Shown here: positions 8,674-17,418 of the stretch, piece by piece
Numbering within the stretch: the stretch's first letter is position 1
Layout of the letters: every line of letters starts with the position of its first letter
Origin: Aureococcus anophagefferens
Taxonomy: Eukaryota > Sar > Pelagophyceae > Pelagomonadales > Pelagomonadaceae
Assembly: GCF_000186865.1 (NCBI RefSeq)
Contig: NW_008705563.1
Location: 745,445-809,444, forward strand
Reading direction: 5' to 3'
Length of the DNA stretch: 64,000 nt
Made by a program: the position numbers and the translations under genes
The notes under the pieces: generated by a model
The model's input: only the letters and a program-made list of their open reading frames with translations
The model's database searches: none
Told to the model about the DNA's origin: nothing

Positions 8674-11508
8674 TTACTTCGGCTTGAAGAACGCGCGGAG
8701 GTCCTTCGTGCCCTTGGCGTGCTCGGCGTTCTTCGCGTTCGCGAGGCGCTGGCGGAGCGCGGCCGTCTCCTTCGCGTGGCAGGGCGTGCAGAGCGTCCGC
8801 AGGTTCGTGAGCGAGCAGCAGCCGCCGCCCTCGACGACGGGCAGGACGTGGTCGGCCTGCCAGTAGTCGCCCTCGACGCAGTCCTCGAGGCGCCGGTCCT
8901 TTGCGCGGCCGCCCTTGGGCGCGAAGCCCGGCGTGTTGAGCAACACCTGGAACCGCTCCGGCGGCGCGAGGGCCTTGATGCGGCGGTAGAGCGCGTGCGC
9001 GTCGAGGCCGCAGGCCTGGCAGACGCCGTGCTCGAGGGCGAAGAGCTGGGACCGCGCCGCCGACGAGTTGTTCGGCCGCCGGAGCTTGTACTCCGCCGAG
9101 CAGGCCCAGGCGCAGAACGCGGGCGCGCCCGCCTCGCCCGCGACGCCGTCGGGCAGTTGTTTCTCGCACCAGGCGCACGCGCCGTCGTCCGCGGCGCCGC
9201 CGTCGCCGCCGCCGTCGTCCTCCCGAGGCCGCTTCCGCGGCCGCGCCGCGCCGCGGTCGAAGCACGGCGCGGCCGGCGCCGCGCGCCGCGCGGCGAGCTC
9301 CGCGGCGAGGGGCCGCTCGAGGAGCGCGTCGCCGCAGAGGTCCGCGCGGTCCACGGCGCGGAGCGCGAGCCACGACGCCACGAAGCGCTTGATCGCGGCC
9401 GCCGCCGCCGCGGTGTCGACGCCGAGGTCCGCCGGCGACAGGTCCATGACGCGGCCCGCGCCGTCGCAGAGCGCGCGCGGGTCGAAGGCGACGCTCAGGG
9501 ACGCGAAGGCGCCGCCCGGCGGCGCGCGCCACGCCGTCGCGCGGCCCGTGTTCGACGAAACGGTAAACGCGAAGCGCTCCTTGGGAGCCGCCTCCGGCGC
9601 GGGCGCGGGCGGCGCGGGCGCGGCCGCCGCGGCCGCCGTCCGCCGCGCGGGCCGCTCGCCGCCGCAGGCCTCGCAGGCGCCGCGGTCCGCGTCGTTGACG
9701 AGCGTGCAGGCGCCGCAGGCCCAGCCCTCCTCGTCGGACGCGCAGAGGTCGACGGCGTCGTCGGCCGACCGGCCCGACGCCGCGGACGACTTGCGCCGCT
9801 TCGCCTCGGGCGGCGGCGGGACCTTGGCGGCGGTGGGTCCGGCGGCCGCCTGGACCGCCGGCGCCTTCGCGGCGGCCGGCGTCGCCGCGCCCGCGCCGGC
9901 CGGCGTCGCCGCGGCCGGCTTCGCCGCGGCGGCCGGCTTCGCGCCGCCGGCGGCCTTGGCCTTGCCGAAGAACGACCGGATGTCGCCTTTCACGACCCGC
10001 GTCGCCTTGGTCGCCTCGTCGGCGAAGAAGGCCGTCAGCTCGTCGGAGCCCGACGCGGACGCCGTCGCCGTCGCCGCCGTCGCGCCGAGCGTCGCCTTCT
10101 TCGCGCCGTCGAGCGCCGCGCCGACGACGGAAACCTTGCGCGCGATGGACCGCCACAACGCCATGTCCACGGAGTCCTTCTCGTCCTTGAGCACGAGGTA
10201 GTGGACGTTGACGCTCGACCGCTGGCCGATGCGGTGCGCGCGGTCCTCCGCTTGCACCAAGACGCCGGGCGTCCAGTGGAGCTCTGCAAACAATACGGCG
10301 CTCGCGGCCGTCAACGTCAGGCCGACGCCCGCGGCCGTCACGGACAGCAGGGCGCAGCGCACCTTGGGGTCGTTCTGGAAGCTCTCCACGAGGCGCTGGC
10401 GCTCCGCGGGCGGCGTCGATCCGTCGATGCGAAAGTGCGCGGAGCTCCCCTTCAGCCCGCGGACGAGGTCCGCCTCGAGCGCGTCCAGGACCGCCACGTG
10501 GTGCGCGAACAACAGAATCTTCGCGCCCTCGTTGGCCAGCAGCTCGAGCGCGTAGGCCGCGACGGCCGGCGCCTTCGCGAGGCCGCTCTTCTGCCACGCG
10601 TCGCCGAGCGCGACGTTCTTCTCGCCCCGCGCGGCCCACGCGTCGTCGTTCGACGCCGCGGAGATGGCCGCCGACGCGTCGCCGAGGGCGCGCACGGCGT
10701 CGCGGCTCTCCTTTAAGGCCGCGCCGGCCGCGTCCACCGCGACCAGTTGCCGCCGCTTCTCGGGCAGCTGGCTCAGGACGTCGCGCTTCAACCGCCGCAC
10801 CATGACGCGCGCCAATTTCCCGTGGAGCTCCTCGACGTTCGACGCGCCGGACACGTCCCAGCCGAAGCGTCCTTTAAACGGGGCGCAGTAGCGCTTCGTG
10901 AACTTGTTGTAGGTCCCGAACGCGTCGCCGTCGATCGCGTGGACCTGGGAGAAGAGCTCGACGGGCCGCGCGAGCGCCGGCGTGCCGCTGAGGAGGACGA
11001 GGCGCGGCGCGGCCTTCATGATCGGCAGCAGGAGCTTCGTCCGCTGGCTGTCGCGCGTCCGCAGGCCGTGCGACTCGTCGACGACGACGACCTGGAACTT
11101 CCGGTCCTCGACGGCCTTCGCGACGCCGGACGACTCCGTGAAGAGCGACTGCGTGACGATGCAGAACTTGATGCCCTTGCGGCAGACGGCCTCCTTGTCG
11201 CTGCGGCCCTTGGCGACGCTGATCTCGCTCGGCGCGAGCGTCGGCAGCCATTTTTCCAGCTCGTGCGCCCACGTGTAGCGTAAACTCGCGGGGCAGACGA
11301 TGAGCGCGGGCCACTCGGCGAAATAGTGCAGGCAGAGCCGGATGGCCTGCGCGCTCTTGCCGCAGCCCATCTCGTCGGCGATGAGCACGCGGCCCTTGGC
11401 GCGCAGGCCGAAGGCGACGCCCTCGCGCTGGAACTTGAGCAGCTTCGCGTTCATGGCCGCGCCGGCTGCTGCCGGGTCGAAGGCCGGGCGCAGCGATGGA
11501 CTGGCCAT
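8674..11508 (-). CDS. ZRANB3: ZRANB3-like SNF2 translocase with NZF zinc finger and HNH nuclease
   Basis: This is a 944-residue protein. The SNF2 motor begins with LLKFQREGVAFGLRAKGRVL, Walker A DEMGCGKSAQA and a DESH box, then SGTPALARP. The helicase C lobe ends with QAEDRAHRIGQRS. A PIP-like box (DIRSFFGK) follows an Ala/Pro linker. An NZF finger (WACGACTLVN....CEACGG) then suits ubiquitin binding. The C-terminus has an HNH fold: CQACGLDAHALYRR, DHVLPVVEGGGCCSLTNL and CTPCH. A second PCNA-binding-like tail, KDLRAFFKPK, ends the protein. The same domain order defines animal ZRANB3, which remodels stalled forks on polyubiquitinated PCNA. All signature motifs appear intact and the gene is intronless. 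The ATG at 11506-11508 is the first in frame. Confidence 0.9.
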   Translation of the reverse strand: MASPSLRPAFDPAAAGAAMNAKLLKFQREGVAFGLRAKGRVLIADEMGCGKSAQAIRLCLHYFAEWPALIVCPASLRYTWAHELEKWLPTLAPSEISVAKGRSDKEAVCRKGIKFCIVTQSLFTESSGVAKAVEDRKFQVVVVDESHGLRTRDSQRTKLLLPIMKAAPRLVLLSGTPALARPVELFSQVHAIDGDAFGTYNKFTKRYCAPFKGRFGWDVSGASNVEELHGKLARVMVRRLKRDVLSQLPEKRRQLVAVDAAGAALKESRDAVRALGDASAAISAASNDDAWAARGEKNVALGDAWQKSGLAKAPAVAAYALELLANEGAKILLFAHHVAVLDALEADLVRGLKGSSAHFRIDGSTPPAERQRLVESFQNDPKVRCALLSVTAAGVGLTLTAASAVLFAELHWTPGVLVQAEDRAHRIGQRSSVNVHYLVLKDEKDSVDMALWRSIARKVSVVGAALDGAKKATLGATAATATASASGSDELTAFFADEATKATRVVKGDIRSFFGKAKAAGGAKPAAAAKPAAATPAGAGAATPAAAKAPAVQAAAGPTAAKVPPPPEAKRRKSSAASGRSADDAVDLCASDEEGWACGACTLVNDADRGACEACGGERPARRTAAAAAAPAPPAPAPEAAPKERFAFTVSSNTGRATAWRAPPGGAFASLSVAFDPRALCDGAGRVMDLSPADLGVDTAAAAAAIKRFVASWLALRAVDRADLCGDALLERPLAAELAARRAAPAAPCFDRGAARPRKRPREDDGGGDGGAADDGACAWCEKQLPDGVAGEAGAPAFCAWACSAEYKLRRPNNSSAARSQLFALEHGVCQACGLDAHALYRRIKALAPPERFQVLLNTPGFAPKGGRAKDRRLEDCVEGDYWQADHVLPVVEGGGCCSLTNLRTLCTPCHAKETAALRQRLANAKNAEHAKGTKDLRAFFKPK

Positions 11509-11665
11509 CGTTTTTGGTGTTTGAGCTGGCGTCGCAGCGCCCGGCCGCCCGGCGCCGACGCTTTGAATCGGCACCCACACCTCGATCGATTCGAGCAGCT
11601 CGATACATGCTCGATGCTGGCATCATGCGATGGTGAAGTGCGAGATGGGCCGCCGCCTTGAGAGC

Positions 11666-12199
11666 ATGCGTGCCAGTACCTTTGCGCTCTGGCTCATCGC
11701 AACATGCGGCAGTGCGTCGGCGCTTATATTGCTGGACGCACGCGGCGTCGACGCGGCGAAATTCATAGCCCAGCGAGCGCCAATCGACGGCGTGCTGAGC
11801 AATGAGCTGCAGGCGGCGGACGACTGGTACTGCCTGCGAGGCGGCGACATTCGGCGCGGCGGCGGCGTCGTCGGCCGCGCCGTCTCGGTCGCCGGCGACG
11901 CGCGCGGCGCGCGCAACGACATCCTCGCCGTCGTGCGCGGCGGCGCCTACAACGTTCTCCTGCTCGACGGCGGCTGCGACGTGACGCTGCTCGACTTCGC
12001 GCTCGCTCGCGCGGCGCACTGCCGCGGCATTTCAGGCGTGGACGTGGCCGTCGTCCAGAGCGTGCGGGACGCCGCGGACGTCGACGCCGTCGCCGCGGTC
12101 CGCGCGCGGCTCGCGGCCGACGCGCCGCCGCCGGACGTCTGCGTCGCCGCAGAGGTCGACGAGGCCTGGGCGAGAGCGCGGAGCCTGCTAGGATCGTAA
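11666..12199 (+). CDS. Small secreted or organellar protein of unknown function
   Basis: The 177-residue protein begins with a convincing signal peptide (MRASTFALWLIATCGSASA). An alpha/beta-like body follows with two Cys near the middle. Repeated Val/Ala strands (DILAVVRGGAYNVLLLDGG) suggest a small globular fold. I recognise no family. An upstream in-frame ATG at 11630 would bury the signal peptide, so 11666 was preferred. It is divergent from the ZRANB3-like gene. Confidence 0.6.
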   Translation: MRASTFALWLIATCGSASALILLDARGVDAAKFIAQRAPIDGVLSNELQAADDWYCLRGGDIRRGGGVVGRAVSVAGDARGARNDILAVVRGGAYNVLLLDGGCDVTLLDFALARAAHCRGISGVDVAVVQSVRDAADVDAVAAVRARLAADAPPPDVCVAAEVDEAWARARSLLGS

Positions 12200-12308
12200 A
12201 ATCGCGGCGGTAGTCGGCGACCTTGTGGTGAAGTCCGACGAGCTCCGACGAGTAAATTTTGCCACTTCAGATCGGCGACGATTGCTCAAACCAAAGCTCT
12301 CCTCGAGG

Positions 12309-13712
12309 ATGCGACTCGTCCTCGTCGCCCTCGCGGCCCTCGAGGCCAGGTCAGACGACGACCCCGTCGTCGCGCAGGCGCGCCGCCAGCAATGCCCCGA
12401 CACGACCATCCCCATGCCCTGCCCGGACCGGACGACGCCAATTTTCGCGCTCCACATCCCGAAAACCGGCGGGAGGAGCCTCTGGACGCTCGCGGAGCGG
12501 GCGAGCGGCCAGGCGCTCTGCGAGTGGGCCCCGATGCGCTTCGCGCACTACAAGCAGTCGCTCGCGTACGCTAAAAACAAACGGCGGAAACGAAACGTGC
12601 CGCCGGACTTCGGCGACCCGGACCTCTTCGAAGGCCTCGTCGCGCGCCGCGCCGCGGGGCTCCGGGCCGCGCCGTGCCTCACGACCTACGAGGCCGGCTG
12701 GCGCGCGACGCGGGCCTTCGGCGCCGCCGTGCCCGCCGTCGCGACGATGGTCCGCGAGCCGACGAGCTGGCGCCTCAGCGTCGTCGACCACGGCCGCGAG
12801 CGGGGCCGCCACGGCGGCGCGGACGCGCTCCTCGCCGCCGGCTGCCTCGCCAAGCGCGGCGACGCCTGCGGGCCCGCCGCGGCCGCGCCGCTGCTCCTGT
12901 CGCTGACGGCGCCGACGCAGCCGCTGCTCCTGACGAGCGACGGCCGCGCGCCCGCTCCCGACGCGCCGATCGCCTGGACCGCGTCGAGCCTCGCCGAGGC
13001 CAAGGCGCACCTGGCGGCGTCGGTCTTCGGCGTCGTCGACTACTTCCCCGAGTCCGCGTGCCTCTTCGCGTACCAGTTCGGGACCTTTGGCAGCGGCGCG
13101 TACGACGCGAAGACCTGCGCCTGCCCGCGTGGCTCGCGGAACCGCTGGGCGTCCAAGGCCCGCGCGGAGAACGTGTCCGCGGCGGCGCTCCGCGCCCTCG
13201 GGTCGCTCCAGCGCGGCGCCGACGCGGACTTCTACGCCTACGCGCTGTCCCTCTTCTTCGACCGCGCGCGCGCGTTCGAGCGCGCGACGGGGACGCGGCT
13301 GCTCTGCGACGACGACGACGCGCATGCTAGGGGCCCTTTAATCTCGCGGATCTCGAAGACGACCTCGGCCGCGGGCGCGCCGCGGAAGGACGGCCGCGCG
13401 GCGAGCTCGACGACGCCCGCGGCCGCGAGGGCCTCGGGCGCGAGGTTCGCGGAGCAGAGCGGCGCGCCGCCCGCGGCGAAGACGTTGACGCGGAGCGGCG
13501 CCGCGCCGCCGGCCGAGAGGCGCACGATGGGCGACCGCACGGGGCCGTCGCTCTCGCCGCCGAGCACGGGCACGGCGCACTCGACCGTGGCGCCGCCGCA
13601 GCGCACGACGGCCGCGAGGGTCCTCGCGGCGCCCGCGGGCAGCTCGTCGTCGGGGAAGCGGACGCCGAAGCGCACCTCGCGGAGGGCGCCGCCGTCGGAG
13701 AGGTCGACGTAG
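12309..13712 (+). CDS. Sulfotransferase-family protein with aberrant C-terminal extension
   Basis: A signal peptide (MRLVLVALAALEARS) precedes FALHIPKTGGRSLW, the 5'-phosphosulfate loop of PAPS-dependent Golgi-type sulfotransferases. VREPTSWRLSVVDHG suits the 3'-phosphate loop. The domain ends near residue 340 with FERATGTRLLCDDDD. A related tail kept after the assembly gap (17392-17422) reads DDAHWGDS then TAG. Here about 12 bp are missing by comparison (around 13326-13338), the stop is lost, and the frame runs on antisense through the next gene to 13712. The natural protein probably ended near 13330. The extension is either a real mutation or an assembly fault. Confidence 0.7.
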   Translation: MRLVLVALAALEARSDDDPVVAQARRQQCPDTTIPMPCPDRTTPIFALHIPKTGGRSLWTLAERASGQALCEWAPMRFAHYKQSLAYAKNKRRKRNVPPDFGDPDLFEGLVARRAAGLRAAPCLTTYEAGWRATRAFGAAVPAVATMVREPTSWRLSVVDHGRERGRHGGADALLAAGCLAKRGDACGPAAAAPLLLSLTAPTQPLLLTSDGRAPAPDAPIAWTASSLAEAKAHLAASVFGVVDYFPESACLFAYQFGTFGSGAYDAKTCACPRGSRNRWASKARAENVSAAALRALGSLQRGADADFYAYALSLFFDRARAFERATGTRLLCDDDDAHARGPLISRISKTTSAAGAPRKDGRAASSTTPAAARASGARFAEQSGAPPAAKTLTRSGAAPPAERRTMGDRTGPSLSPPSTGTAHSTVAPPQRTTAARVLAAPAGSSSSGKRTPKRTSRRAPPSERST

Positions 13713-15092
13713 GCCGACCGGCGCCGGCCGCCCTCGGCCACGCGGCCGTCGCCCGCGAAGCGCGGAGGGCCGGGCCTCGGGCCGCCCGGGACGACGTCCG
13801 CCGGCGCGGCCGCCTCCTGCGGCGCGGCCGCGACCTCCCGCGGCGCCTGCTCCTCGGCGGCCGCGCGCCGCGCCGCCTCGTCGGCGGACGAGCGCCGGAG
13901 CTGGTCCCGGAAGACGAGCGGCGCCCGCGAGCCGAGGTCGACGGCGTCCGCCGCGTCGTCGAATTTCGGAGTCCGCTGGAGCTCGCGGGCCGCGGCGACG
14001 AGTTTGGACGTCGCGGACCGGCTCTCAGCGCGCGCCGCCGGCAGGTGCGCGTTCGTCAGCAGGAGGCGCTCGAGGTCCCGGAGCGCGAGCTCCGGCGCCG
14101 CGTCCAGACCTGTGTGGAAATCAAATCTTCAACCCGTGAGCGTATTCGAATGTTTTGACACAAGCACTTCCGCTGTGCTTCGAGAACTCGACGAGAGCAA
14201 TCGATTCGTCCAAAAATCAGCCGAATCGACGTCGATTTGACCGAGCTCGAGAATTTCAAAGTTTGGTCGGGACGTCCCAAACCAGTGGTTGATTTCCACA
14301 CAGGTCCAGACCCGCCGCCAGATGCGAATCGGGCGGGTTCGCGCCGCGGAGCGCGGCCCAGGACCGCCGGACGACCGCCGACGACGCGTAGCCGTTGCCG
14401 TAGGGGTCCGCGTCGTAGAAGGCCCTGCGCAGGTCGCAGTGGCTCGGCAGCTGGCGCGGCGCGGCCGCGACGGTGGGGACGACGCGCGCGGCCTTGGTCT
14501 GCGCCAGTTCCGCGGCGGTGATGATGTCGAAGCCCCGGCAGAGGTCGCCGGCGTCGTCGAAGGTCACGAGGGGGCGCACCTCGCGCGGGAGCTGCGCGGC
14601 GACCGCGGATTTGGAGACGAACCCGTCGGCCCCGCGGTCCTCGTCGAGCGCGTAGACGCGGCGCCGCAGGGACCGCAGCGCCTCGCGCCCGCCCGCGGCG
14701 CGCATGGCCGCCGCCGCGGCCTCCGCCGCCTCCTTGCGGTCCTGGTCCGCGGCCATGCGGCTCAGCTCGCGCGCGGCCCGGAGGTCCCGGCCGCGGTCCG
14801 CGACGCGCCGCTCCTTCAGGCGCTCGACGAACTCGTCGCGGTCCGCCTCGTCCATCATGTGCGCGAAGAGGTCGACCCAGGTCGACTTGATCACGGGGTG
14901 CGGCTCCACGGGCTGCGCCGCGCCGGCGGGCAGCGCCGGGCGCATCTTGTCCTTCTTCGCCGCCGCGAGTGCCCGCGCCGCGGGCCCGTAGGGGTCGACC
15001 TCGGCGTACGGCAGGTGCGGGCCGACCATGGGCCGCTGGCCACCGGGCTTGACCACGAGCGGCCGGTCTCGGGCCGCCATGAAGTCGGCCAT
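13238..15092 (-). CDS. Unknown EF-hand-like protein, duplicated gene copy 1 (with introner)
   Basis: This is copy 1 of a gene repeated at 17419-18987. Coding sequence is 14312-15092 joined to 13238-14109; the family B introner between them is absent from copy 2. The protein begins MADFMAARDRPLVVKPGGQR. It has an Ala/Arg helical middle and two EF-hand-like loops (LDEDRGADGFVS and DADPYGNGYAS), then a C-terminal beta-rich domain. No family is recognised, though EF-hand-like loops with long helices are common in axonemal proteins. Copy 1 has lost the stop used in copy 2, adding about 33 residues and overlapping the sulfotransferase frame. The start ATG is identical in both copies. Confidence 0.75.
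14110..14303 (+). mobile_element. Introner element, family B, in copy 1 of the EF-hand-like gene
   Basis: The 194 bp element has perfect 13 bp terminal inverted repeats (CTGTGTGGAAATC). It is flanked by GTCCAGAC at 14102-14109 and 14304-14311. The paralogue at about 18200 reads straight through a single GTCCAGAC, proving the insertion. In gene sense the intron is 14311 down to 14110 (202 bp), with GT from GTCTGGAC and AG from the element. The element core is antisense to the gene. Confidence 0.96.
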
Positions 15093-15329
15093 GGATGCAG
15101 GCTGATTACCACTGAGCTCTTGAAACGCGACAAGCCCGAACGACCTCGCGGCAGCCCATCGTGGGTTTCAACGCAAAAAGCCAACGATCTTGAAGCGACG
15201 TTGAGGCTCTGATATTGGGCTGCCCTCGGCTTATGCCCTGCAGGCTCCGTCGAGCCTCGTGAGTTCAGCACTTCCCCCCGTTCCCCCGCGCGTGCGTCGG
15301 GGCCCGTCGCTTGAGGTGCGCACCGCGTG

Positions 15330-16319
15330 ATGCCACCGCGAAAAATCGATGGAGATCTGTGCCGCGCTGCCGAGCGCGGCGACATGGATCACCTGCGAAG
15401 CGCTCTGACTGCCGGGGCCAGACCGAACGTGTTGGTTGGAAAGCACCGCGCGTTGCACTACGCAGTGAACGGCGGACAACTCGAAGCCATCCACGCTCTC
15501 CTCGAAGCAGGCGCGGATTTAGAACTGCGGGACCGCGCAGACCACACGCCGCTGACGCTAGCGCTTGACAAGACAATGCCAAGGGAGTTGTATGAAAAAG
15601 TCGATCTCCCTTTCCTCGGGCTGGACGAGGCGCGTGACGCGGTGGAGCGTCGGCTACTTCCAGTCGTCGTCGCTCTCATCAAATCGGGCGCCGACGTCGA
15701 CGCGTCATTTAAAATCGGGAAGCAATCGAGGGATGTCAAGGGTGAATTTAGTGCGCTGTATTGGCCTGTCTTCAGGGGGCGGCGGCGCACCGTCCTCACG
15801 CTCCTACGAGCCGGGGCCTTGATCAAAACCACGGATCGCTTCGAGCTCACCTTCACGGGTGACGAGGACCCTCAGCCGTTTTCGTGCTTTGGGACGCTGC
15901 TCAGTTTAGATCTATACAGCCCTCTTTTCGATGACTACAATTTGAAGTTCAAAGGCAATGTCCGGGTCGTGAGCATCGACGGCGAGTACAAAAACCCCTT
16001 CGATTTCACCAGTGATGATCTTGACGCCTTTCTCGCCGATCGCCGATCGGCCGCGCAGGCGGGGGCCCCTCAGCCGTATCGCGTCGGCTTCTTCCATCAA
16101 GAGCTGCACTTCCCGTATTTTGTGGATTCGAACGGAATGAATGATTCCACTCGCTTTCTCATGGATGCCATCAAGAAGGCCGGCAGCTTCGACGAGTACG
16201 CGCGCTTCCAGCAGCGCTACATCCACGTCGCCATTCTCACCAAGTGCGTCCAGGAGAAGCTTCCGCTCGACATCAAGACCGTCCTCACGACCTACCTCTG
16301 GAAGTGGGGCGGCGCCTGA
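15330..16319 (+). CDS. Ankyrin-repeat protein, duplicated gene copy 1
   Basis: The 329-residue protein has three to four ankyrin repeats in its first 170 residues (ALHYAVNGGQLEAIHALLEA, LPVVVALIKSGADVDA and TVLTLLRAGA). A C-terminal domain of unknown type follows, rich in aromatic residues (QPYRVGFFHQELHFPYF, FDEYARFQQRYIHV), ending LTTYLWKWGGA. The C-terminal domain resembles the tail shared by a large family of such algal ankyrin proteins, but this is memory-based. Both copies have exactly 330 codons. No signal peptide is seen. Its base composition is less GC-biased than the neighbours. Confidence 0.8.
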   Translation: MPPRKIDGDLCRAAERGDMDHLRSALTAGARPNVLVGKHRALHYAVNGGQLEAIHALLEAGADLELRDRADHTPLTLALDKTMPRELYEKVDLPFLGLDEARDAVERRLLPVVVALIKSGADVDASFKIGKQSRDVKGEFSALYWPVFRGRRRTVLTLLRAGALIKTTDRFELTFTGDEDPQPFSCFGTLLSLDLYSPLFDDYNLKFKGNVRVVSIDGEYKNPFDFTSDDLDAFLADRRSAAQAGAPQPYRVGFFHQELHFPYFVDSNGMNDSTRFLMDAIKKAGSFDEYARFQQRYIHVAILTKCVQEKLPLDIKTVLTTYLWKWGGA

Positions 16320-16377
16320 AGATCCCCACCCCGTCCCCTGGAGTCCCTAAGTTACGCCTCTCAGCTGCGCCGGCGGC

Positions 16378-16885
16378 CTAGGAGCGCGCGAGCTGGCTGC
16401 GGTCGACGGTCTTGACCGTGAGGGTCTCCTCGTTCTTCGCGTCGGCGCTGCGGTGGACCGTGAGGACGACGGAGGAGCCGATCTCCGTCTCCTCGACGAG
16501 CGTGAGGAGGTCCTCGACGGTCTTGACGGGCGTGCCGTTGACGCGCGTGATGAGGTCGCCCAAATAGAGCTGGCCGTTCTTGCGCATGCAGCCGACGAGG
16601 CCCGCGTCGGCGCCCGGCGAGTTCGGCGGCGCCTCCATGACCAAGACGCCGTCGAGGGGCGCGCCGAGGCGCATCGCGAGGCCGCGCGTCATCTGGTCGT
16701 CCGCGACGGAGATGCCCATGGACGGCCGGAGCATGCGGCCGTAGCGGATGAGCTGGTTGACGATGCGGCGCACGGAGTCGACGGGGATGGCGAAGCCGAT
16801 GCCCGCGGACGCGCCCGACGGCGAGTAGATGGCCGTGTTGACGCCGATCAGGCGGCCCTTCGCGTCCAGGAGCGGCCCGCCGGAG

Positions 16886-16916
<31 letters not shown>

Positions 16917-17341
16917 CGCAGCCCTTGATGGGCCGCCCCGCGACGCCCTGGACCTCGCGGCCCACCGCGGAGACGATGCCCTTGGTCAGCGTGTGGTCCA
17001 GGCCGAAGGGGTTGCCGATCGCGAGGACCGACTGGCCCACGAGCAGCTCGCTCGAACTGCCGACCTCGATGGGCTCGAGGACGGACGCCGGCGCGCGCAC
17101 CTTGAGCACGGCGATGTCCTTCTCCGGCTCCGCGCCGACCAGCGTCGCGTCGTAGGCGGCCATCGACGCCGCGTCGCCCGTCCCCAGACCCGTCACCGTC
17201 GCCTTCTGGGCCTGCTGGATGACGTGGTAGTTCGTGACGACGTGGCCCTCCGTGTCCCAGACGAAGCCCGACCCGGAGCCGCTCGGCGTGACCTCGCCGC
17301 GCATCGACAGCGGCGACGTCGACTTGACGACGGACGTCTGG
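16378..17341 (-). CDS. Deg/HtrA serine protease, copy 1, truncated by the assembly gap
   Basis: Trypsin-like domain with the full triad: His in VVTNYHVI, Asp in EKDIAVLKV and Ser in NPGNSGGPLL. A PDZ domain follows (GVLVMEAPPNSPGADAGL, DLITRVNGTPVKTVEDLL). Over the 308 shared residues I see one difference from copy 2 (Ser versus Ala in IPVDxVRR). The N-terminal transit region is missing because the gene runs into 50 N. At the point where copy 2 carries an introner this copy reads through GACTTGAC once (17319-17326 area), so it is the empty site. Confidence 0.9.
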
Positions 17342-17391
17342 NNNNNNNNNNNNNNNNNNNNNNNNNNNNNNNNNNNNNNNNNNNNNNNNNN
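17342..17391. other. Assembly gap (50 N)
   Basis: Fifty N sit exactly between the two halves of the tandem duplication. The missing sequence should hold the 5' end of Deg copy 1 and most of a second sulfotransferase gene, whose last codons and TAG reappear at 17392-17422. The true gap is therefore probably larger than 50 bp. A lone N also occurs at 19052. Confidence 0.98.
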
Positions 17392-17418
17392 CGACGACGA
17401 CGCGCATTGGGGCGATAG

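Larger units (their letters stand above)
13310..17341. repeat. Tandem segmental duplication, copy 1
   Basis: The unit holds the sulfotransferase tail, the EF-hand-like gene (-), the ankyrin gene (+) and the Deg gene (-) in the same order as 17392-21429. Flanking genes are nearly identical at the nucleotide level, while the ankyrin gene is much more diverged. The unit is cut by the N gap at its right end. Confidence 0.93.

Noticed and set aside
14110..14303. Solo LTR or SINE insertion
   Set aside because: There are terminal inverted repeats, 8 bp target duplication and no poly(A) or TG/CA LTR ends, so it is a MITE-like DNA element.
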